Shown one piece after another: positions 6,119-10,664 of a DNA stretch of 10,664 nt. The DNA comes from Streptosporangiaceae bacterium. GTDB lineage: Bacteria > Actinomycetota > Actinomycetes > Streptosporangiales > Streptosporangiaceae. The stretch spans positions 1 through 10,664 of the forward strand of contig JASIBJ010000615.1 in the NCBI GenBank assembly GCA_030045215.1, in the 5' to 3' direction. Each line of letters begins with the position of its first letter. The first letter of the stretch is position 1. The notes below the pieces were generated by a model. That model searched no databases, was not told the origin of the DNA, and saw nothing but the letters and a program-made list of their open reading frames with translations. The position numbers were made by a program, and so were the translations under genes.

Positions 6119-8448
6119 CGGGCTCCTATGCCGAAGTCCGCTATCTCCTCGCAGTGTGGCGGAGCCTTGACCCCGGCCGACGCTGCAACCTGTCGGGCTC
6201 GGATCCTGGCGCGCTCTCTAGGCGGTGTAGCCGGGTCGGTGATTACGCGATAATCCTCGTGCGTACCGACGAGGACGTCCCAGCTCGCGAACGTATGGAA
6301 CTGGATCTCGAAGGAGAGATCGCTTGCGGGATCGCGCCAGCGGGTCCAGATGCCCTTGTGTACGGGGCTCTCCCACCGGTTCCGCCGCGCCTCAAGCTCG
6401 AACCCCTGTGCCTTGAGCCTCCGGTGTACGTGCCAGGTTCCTTCGGTGAAGGAGTCGGGCTCGAACGCAAACGCGTACCTGATGACATCGCAGATGCTGG
6501 CCGCCAGTTGGCTGGGGGTACGGTCCGGATGCCGGGCGACAAGCCTGGCCAGCTTGGCCGACAGGCGTTCGGCCGACTTAAGACTGGTTGCCTCGCTGCC
6601 GGGAGCCAGCCCGCCGGCGCTCAGCTGGTCGGCAATGCGCCTGATCACGGGAGTCAGCCCGCTCGCTCCGTAACTGCCGAAGGCCGTCTGGCCCTCGGCG
6701 GCGCGACCGTCGGCCAGCAGTCTTGCGACCAGTTCGCCGGCCTCTGCACTGAGCTGGCGGCTACCGGCCAGACGGTCACCGGCCTGACCGCGATCGCCAC
6801 GGCGCGGGTTCTGACCCGGATCGCGGCGGCGTTGGTTCGGGCCGCTGCCGCCATGCGAATTCGGATCGCTGCCGCCGCGCCGGTTCGGATCGGTGCCGGC
6901 GTGTTCGTCGGGCCGGGTGCGAGCCCGACGATCGCCTGGGCCGGTCGGTTCACTCGGGCGCGGAGGTGCCTCCGGTGGCCCGGCGGCGGCCCTCAGTTCC
7001 CGGTAAGGCTGAGTCCCGGCATCCGCGATGCGGTGCCGGTCGTCCCGCCGGTCCCGGTCCGAACGGTCCCGGTCCGAACGGCTGTGGTCCGAACGGCTGT
7101 GGTCGGAACGGCTGTGGTCCGGATCGTCGCGACCCGGCCGGTCGTCGTTCGGCTTGTCCCGGTGAGCTTCGAGATGCCGCTCGTCAACTGCGGGGGAGCC
7201 CGAGCCGGGAACGCCGTTGCCGCTCGGGCGCGCAAGCGCATACGGATCCCGCCAGGCGTCGGCCGGGTCGTCGCGGCCCTTGGTGCCATTGGTCGCCGTG
7301 TCCCCATCCGGTGCCGCGGCGAAGTCGGTCACGCGATCGCCGCTCCTGGCCCGCTCCCCGGTGTCTTCGTGGGCGGGCACCGCCGCTGCGTTGGGCTGAC
7401 CGGGCTGAAGGTCCGCGGCCGGGCCCGGCGCAGGCTCCCGCGGTCGACTGGCCTGCTCGGCCGGGCCAGCGTCGGCCGGGCGTGAAAGCCGGGGCGTCGC
7501 GTCCACGTCGTCCCGCTCGGGCGCGGGCAGGCCGAGTTCGAGTTGCTTCAGGCGGTGCGGCAACGGCTTAGCTGCGCCGCCATCCTCGTACGGCGAGGAG
7601 GGGTGGCCGTCGGGCAGCCGGTCAAGACGGGATCTGAGGTCAGCGAGAGACCCCGGTGCGGGCCGTCCGCGGCCCCGATCTGGCTCCGGGCGCCGTGCCG
7701 GGTCGGCCTGCGCCGTGTTCGGTACGGGAGTTGCCTGCCTCGGCGGGTCGGCGACCGCCCGCTGGCCGCGAGGTTCGCCGACCGCTCGCTCGTCGTCAGA
7801 GTCGGTGACCGCTTGCTGGCCGTCGGAGTAGGCGCGGCGGACCGGGCCCGCGGACGCAACGGCAGCCGCACCGGATCGGGCGTCGCCAGCGGGGTCAGCT
7901 GGCATGTCGCCGGCGTCGGGCGCGGCATGCTCGGGCGGCGGGGAGCGGGCGGGCTCGGGCGGTTCAGAATGGTCGGCAGACTCAGGCGCAGCGGCTGGGG
8001 TCGGCGGGGATGATCTTGTCGTTCCAGGCTCAGGCGGTGCGACGGGTGGCGACGGCTGCGCGGGTACGGGCGGACCAGGTGGCGGCCGCTGCGCGGGTCG
8101 CGCCGGTGCGGGCGGCATCGGCCGGCCTGACGCCGCCCTCGGCAGCGGCTCGAACAGAGAGCTCGGACGCGGCTGCCGATCGGGCTGCGCATAGGGATCC
8201 CCGTTCACCTCCGGGAGGGGCCGCAAGGGTGGTTCCGGTAGCACGGGCCACTGGGGTGTCCCGTTTGTGGCCGGGGAGTGGCCGTTACGGCTCGGTGGCT
8301 GGCCGTCGGGCTCTCCCGAGAACGCGGCGTGATCGCCGTTCGCGGAGCTTCTTCCGTTGCCGTTGCTGGCCGGGTCGATGCGCGGCAAGTCGACTGTCTG
8401 GTCGCGCGGGTCCTCCGGTTGGTCCCACGGCTGAGCCGGCCCTGCCAT
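6115..8448 (-). CDS. Large disordered protein with C-terminal RelA/SpoT-like domain
   Basis: This encodes 777 residues. Residues 1-555 are Pro/Asp/Arg/Gly/Ala-rich and appear disordered, with a triple HSRSD repeat (445-459). Residues about 560-777 look folded, and from about 620 they resemble a RelA/SpoT-type nucleotidyltransferase fold. The matching elements are SLKSAERLSAKLARL (K624/S625, like the KS..S...K substrate loop), ICDVIRYAF (D654, R657), a WESPVHKGIWT segment (H697-K698-G699, where relatives have YKGI) and FEIQFHT (E714, Q716, the counterpart of E-QIRT with the metal-binding Glu). RelA enzymes make (p)ppGpp; other members of this fold are toxins that modify nucleotides or tRNA. 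Whether this one is active is unknown. The start ATG has GGGAG eight bases upstream (8457-8461). No signal peptide or membrane helix is evident. It is the first gene of a three-gene operon. Confidence 0.82.
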   Translation of the reverse strand: MAGPAQPWDQPEDPRDQTVDLPRIDPASNGNGRSSANGDHAAFSGEPDGQPPSRNGHSPATNGTPQWPVLPEPPLRPLPEVNGDPYAQPDRQPRPSSLFEPLPRAASGRPMPPAPARPAQRPPPGPPVPAQPSPPVAPPEPGTTRSSPPTPAAAPESADHSEPPEPARSPPPEHAAPDAGDMPADPAGDARSGAAAVASAGPVRRAYSDGQQAVTDSDDERAVGEPRGQRAVADPPRQATPVPNTAQADPARRPEPDRGRGRPAPGSLADLRSRLDRLPDGHPSSPYEDGGAAKPLPHRLKQLELGLPAPERDDVDATPRLSRPADAGPAEQASRPREPAPGPAADLQPGQPNAAAVPAHEDTGERARSGDRVTDFAAAPDGDTATNGTKGRDDPADAWRDPYALARPSGNGVPGSGSPAVDERHLEAHRDKPNDDRPGRDDPDHSRSDHSRSDHSRSDRDRSDRDRRDDRHRIADAGTQPYRELRAAAGPPEAPPRPSEPTGPGDRRARTRPDEHAGTDPNRRGGSDPNSHGGSGPNQRRRDPGQNPRRGDRGQAGDRLAGSRQLSAEAGELVARLLADGRAAEGQTAFGSYGASGLTPVIRRIADQLSAGGLAPGSEATSLKSAERLSAKLARLVARHPDRTPSQLAASICDVIRYAFAFEPDSFTEGTWHVHRRLKAQGFELEARRNRWESPVHKGIWTRWRDPASDLSFEIQFHTFASWDVLVGTHEDYRVITDPATPPRERARIRARQVAASAGVKAPPHCEEIADFGIGAR
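7068..7120 (-). repeat. 15-bp tandem repeat coding for HSRSD
   Basis: Three consecutive 15-bp units encode HSRSD-HSRSD-HSRSD. Decayed DRDRSDRDRRD units follow toward the 3' side (about 7030-7068). The units are nearly identical at DNA level (plus strand GTCCGAACGGCTGTG with one substitution), so the array may be young or able to change length without shifting frame. Confidence 0.8.
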
Positions 8449-8631
8449 AGCGCAATCTCCCGCTTTCTGGCGACCCGCTCATCGTAGTGTCACTTCGGAC
8501 TTATTGGGCGGTCGGTTGCCGAGGCTCAGCCACTCGCGGGCCAGCGCGCTCAAGCTCATCGAATCAGTTCTGACCAGGTCAGAGCCGGTGGGCTGAGGAA
8601 TTGCCGGGAAATATGACGGCGGGCACGAAGA
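8449..8631. other. Upstream region of the RelA/SpoT-like operon
   Basis: This 183-bp gap separates the fumarylacetoacetase stop from the start of the 777-aa gene, both on the minus strand. It contains a 15-bp palindrome (listed separately) flanked by a wider inverted repeat, CTCAGCC (8525-8531) with GGCTGAG (8591-8597). A TACGAT about 20 bp before the start on the minus strand resembles a -10 box, but no good -35 accompanies it. Confidence 0.45.
8569..8583. promoter_or_regulatory. 15-bp perfect palindrome, candidate operator
   Basis: TCTGACC and GGTCAGA are perfect 7-bp arms around a single central base. It lies 121 bp upstream of the 777-aa gene start and about 50 bp after the fumarylacetoacetase stop. 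A one-base centre is too tight for an RNA hairpin loop, so it is more likely a binding site for a dimeric regulator than a terminator. The regulator is not identifiable. Confidence 0.4.
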
Positions 8632-9861
8632 TCATTCAGGGATCGCGGGGAGAATGCACCCCACGACCGATCCCAGTCCGATCCTGGCGCCGTCCTCGCC
8701 TGCCGCGGTAGCAGTGATGGTGATCTCGTCCCCGTCCTGCAGCCACGCACGAGTCGACCCATCAGGGAGGGGAACGGGCTCCGTCCCGCCCCAGCCGAGT
8801 TCGATGAGCGAGCCTAGCCCGGCTGGATCAGGACCGCTCACGGTGCCGGACGCGTAGAGATCGCCAGTGCGCAGGGAAGCGCCGTTGACGGTCATGTGCG
8901 CGAGCATCTGGGCCGGACTCCAGTACATGGCCGAGTACGGCGGCCTGGAGATCACGTGGCCGTTCAGCCGGATCTCGAAGTCGATATCCAGGCCCCAGTC
9001 GGCGGACTCGCTCAAGTAGCCGACCAGCTCAGCGTCTCGCGACGGCGGGCGGACGCGCGCGTGCTCCAGAGCGGCGAGCGGCAGGACCCACGGACTGACC
9101 GTCGTGCCGAAGGATTTGCCGAGAAAGGGCCCGAGCGGGATGTACTCCCAGGCCTGAATGTCGCGGGCTGACCAGTCGTTGACCAGGCACACGCCGAACA
9201 CGTGCTCTGCGAATCGACTGGCAGGGACCGGCTCGCCCAAATGCGATGGCGCGCCGACAAGGAAGCCAAGCTCGGCCTCGAAGTCCAGCCGTGCGCAGGG
9301 GCCGTAGGTCGGCCGGTCGGCTCCCGCAGGCCGGGTCTGGCCGCACGGGCGGCGGATGTCTGTGCCCGACACGACGACCGTGCCCGCGCGGCCGTGATAG
9401 CCGATCGGCAGGTGCTTCCAGTTCGGCGTCAGCGGCTCTGAGTCCGGCCTGAAGATCCGGCCAATGTTTCTGGCGTGGTGCTCGGAAGCGTAGAAGTCCA
9501 CATAGTCCGCGACGGTGAACGGCAGCCGGAGGCTGACATTCTCAGCGGGCACCAGCAAGTCCTCGATCACTGGTCGGCAGGCCTCGTCGGACAGCCATCG
9601 CGTGATCTCGGCCCGCACGCCGGACCACGCCCCGTCCCCGGCGGCGAGGAACTCGTCCAGGCTGCCGCTCGTGAACAAATGCGCCCGGCCTGGCATCACC
9701 CGGTCGGTGGCCGTGGTGAGGTCGAGGACGTAGTCGCCGATGGCCACGCCGACGCGGTACTCATCGTCGTGGCTGGTGGCGGTGTAGGACCCGTAGGGGA
9801 GGGCGGCCAGCCCGAACGGGTGCTCGAGCGGGATCCCGAGCCACTCTGCCGCCTGCGCCAT
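8632..9861 (-). CDS. fahA: Fumarylacetoacetase
   Basis: This 409-residue enzyme of the FAH family hydrolyses fumarylacetoacetate to fumarate and acetoacetate, the last step of tyrosine/homogentisate breakdown. By comparison with the mouse enzyme, I can match every recognised active-site residue. The metal ligands are D122, E195, E197 and D229. The catalytic and substrate residues are H129, R138, Y155, R233, Q236, Y240, K249, G252/T253 and T340. The family blocks DFYASEHHARN, HLPIGYHGRA, LDFEAELGF, VNDWSARDIQAWEY and PLGPFLGKSFGTT are in order. Full length is preserved. The start at 9861 is fixed by GGAGG six bases upstream (9868-9872), and family homology begins at once, so the open frame to 10083 is too long. 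It follows an uncharacterised gene by 40 bp and is probably co-transcribed with it. The other tyrosine-pathway genes are not in the window. Confidence 0.96.
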   Translation of the reverse strand: MAQAAEWLGIPLEHPFGLAALPYGSYTATSHDDEYRVGVAIGDYVLDLTTATDRVMPGRAHLFTSGSLDEFLAAGDGAWSGVRAEITRWLSDEACRPVIEDLLVPAENVSLRLPFTVADYVDFYASEHHARNIGRIFRPDSEPLTPNWKHLPIGYHGRAGTVVVSGTDIRRPCGQTRPAGADRPTYGPCARLDFEAELGFLVGAPSHLGEPVPASRFAEHVFGVCLVNDWSARDIQAWEYIPLGPFLGKSFGTTVSPWVLPLAALEHARVRPPSRDAELVGYLSESADWGLDIDFEIRLNGHVISRPPYSAMYWSPAQMLAHMTVNGASLRTGDLYASGTVSGPDPAGLGSLIELGWGGTEPVPLPDGSTRAWLQDGDEITITATAAGEDGARIGLGSVVGCILPAIPE

Positions 9862-9867
9862 GGTGCC

Positions 9868-9872
9868 CCTCC
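9868..9872 (-). promoter_or_regulatory. Ribosome binding site deciding the fumarylacetoacetase start
   Basis: Minus-strand GGAGG, six bases before the ATG at 9861; a second GGAGG lies just upstream (9874-9878). This supports the 409-residue protein over the longer open frame. Confidence 0.85.
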
Positions 9873-9901
9873 GCCTCCGTCGTGACCGCCTGGCGGTCGG
9901 C

Positions 9902-10664
9902 TCAGCCCTTGCTGACCAGGCCAAGCCTAACGAGGTCGGTGATTGGCTCATCGGTGCTGCAGGTGCCGAATGACGTGAACAAGCTGCGTGCGTCGGCTGC
10001 GGAATCGGGGGTGAGCGCGCTGACGGCGCTGGCGACGCGGTTCGCGTCCTGGTCAGCGAGCACGTCGGCCACGTCAGGGACATCGGCCCCGTCGAGTGCG
10101 GCGACGGCGGCGAGCAGCACGTTCAGGAAGCCGTGATGCTCAAAGCCGGTGTCGGTGGCCCGATGGCGGACCGCGTGATGCAGGCCGGCCGTGCACTTGA
10201 ACGCCAGCCGCTGATCCGCCAGCAGAACCAGGCACCGCGCCAGCGTCTGCTCGTCAGGGAACGCCTCAGCTGCGACGCCGCCGGTCCGCAGCTTGGCCGA
10301 GTATCGGTGCTCGGATAGGGCGCGAACGGCGTCGGAGGTCAGCCGGGCGGCCGGTATCTCCGCGAATGCGACCGCTCCGGCGAGCGGCGTCGCGTCTAGC
10401 CGGGTGATGAGCGTTGCGACGGCCGTCTCGGTGTCAGCTATCTGCTGGTCGACGGGAAGTTCGATCGCCCGCAGCCTGAGCCGGGGATCCGCGAACGCCG
10501 CGTCGACGGCGGCGTCGAGGCTGTCGGCGCCGTTCGGCAGCACGAGCGCGAGGTCCAGTTCGGCGACGCTAGCGGCGGTCAGGGCGGCCGAGAGCTGGGT
10601 GATCTTGGTATCGGCGCAGACGAACGGGCCCGACATCTCGCTATACCAGGCCTGCTGGTGCCGC
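9902..10664 (-). CDS. Conserved protein of unknown function, 5' end outside window
   Basis: About 253 residues are visible, with the stop at 9902. An ATG at 10636 has no good ribosome binding site. The frame stays open to the window edge (reading ..RHQQAWYSE before MSGPFVCADTK), so the protein most likely begins further upstream. The composition is Ala/Leu-rich and soluble, consistent with an alternating alpha/beta fold of the barrel kind (repeated strand-like LDLALVLP, LRLRAIELPV, LAGAVAFAEIP, AKLRTGG, LAFKCTAG segments). The most distinctive stretch is FKCTAGLHHAVRHRATDTGF followed by EHHGFLNVLL, which looks like a conserved motif with several histidines. I recognise it as a type found in actinobacteria but know no function. 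Its position 40 bp ahead of fumarylacetoacetase suggests a shared operon. Confidence 0.8.
   Translation of the reverse strand, partial: RHQQAWYSEMSGPFVCADTKITQLSAALTAASVAELDLALVLPNGADSLDAAVDAAFADPRLRLRAIELPVDQQIADTETAVATLITRLDATPLAGAVAFAEIPAARLTSDAVRALSEHRYSAKLRTGGVAAEAFPDEQTLARCLVLLADQRLAFKCTAGLHHAVRHRATDTGFEHHGFLNVLLAAVAALDGADVPDVADVLADQDANRVASAVSALTPDSAADARSLFTSFGTCSTDEPITDLVRLGLVSKG

Noticed and set aside
6055..7485. 476-aa plus-strand frame opposite the RelA/SpoT-like gene
   Set aside because: Val/Arg/Ala low complexity without domains. The minus-strand frame carries the RelA/SpoT-like motifs, a good ribosome binding site and a GTGA-coupled neighbour.
9862..10083. Longer N-terminus for fumarylacetoacetase (483 aa)
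   Set aside because: It would overlap the upstream gene, has no homology, and a perfect GGAGG sits before the ATG at 9861.
1..10664. CRISPR arrays, tRNA or rRNA genes, insertion sequences, phage genes
   Set aside because: No regularly spaced repeats, no tRNA-like cloverleaf or rRNA stretches, and no transposase, integrase or terminal repeats were seen.

Overview
This is a high-GC window (roughly two thirds G+C or more) with GTG starts, GGAGG-type ribosome binding sites and long spurious open frames on both strands. This is typical of an actinomycete. The stand-alone TrpB2-type enzyme, the KstR2-like TetR regulator and the very long Pro/Arg/Asp-rich proteins fit a filamentous or Streptosporangiales/Frankia-like actinobacterium, but I cannot name a genus from the sequence.

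Layout. Positions 1-392 hold the 3' end of a threonine/serine ammonia-lyase gene (+). It meets a TetR regulator gene (499-1170, -) tail to tail, with two GC-rich hairpins between them. The 363-bp gap 1171-1533 carries operator-like inverted repeats and a very long stem-loop (1331-1396). Next is trpB2 (1534-2895, -). A non-coding stretch of about 585 bp (2896-3480) with several hairpins separates it from a divergent + strand gene (about 3481-5331). That gene encodes a largely disordered, repeat-rich protein with a short helical C-terminal module.

Convergent to it, across a shared hairpin, is a three-gene minus-strand operon (8448 down to 5361). Its first gene encodes a 777-aa protein: about 550 disordered residues followed by a RelA/SpoT-like nucleotidyltransferase-fold domain. 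A small 86-aa protein is coupled to it by a GTGA overlap, and a phosphinothricin/amino-acid N-acetyltransferase-like GNAT gene overlaps that one. A 15-bp perfect palindrome lies upstream of this operon.

The right end (8632-10664, -) is a catabolic pair: a conserved protein of unknown function, running off the window, followed 40 bp later by a fumarylacetoacetase that retains all recognised active-site residues (last step of tyrosine/homogentisate breakdown).

The threonine dehydratase-like enzyme, TrpB2 and fumarylacetoacetase all belong to amino-acid metabolism, but they sit in separate transcription units and no joint pathway is evident. The least-described part is the central block: two large disordered proteins encoded convergently, one ending in a RelA/SpoT-like domain with two co-translated partners.
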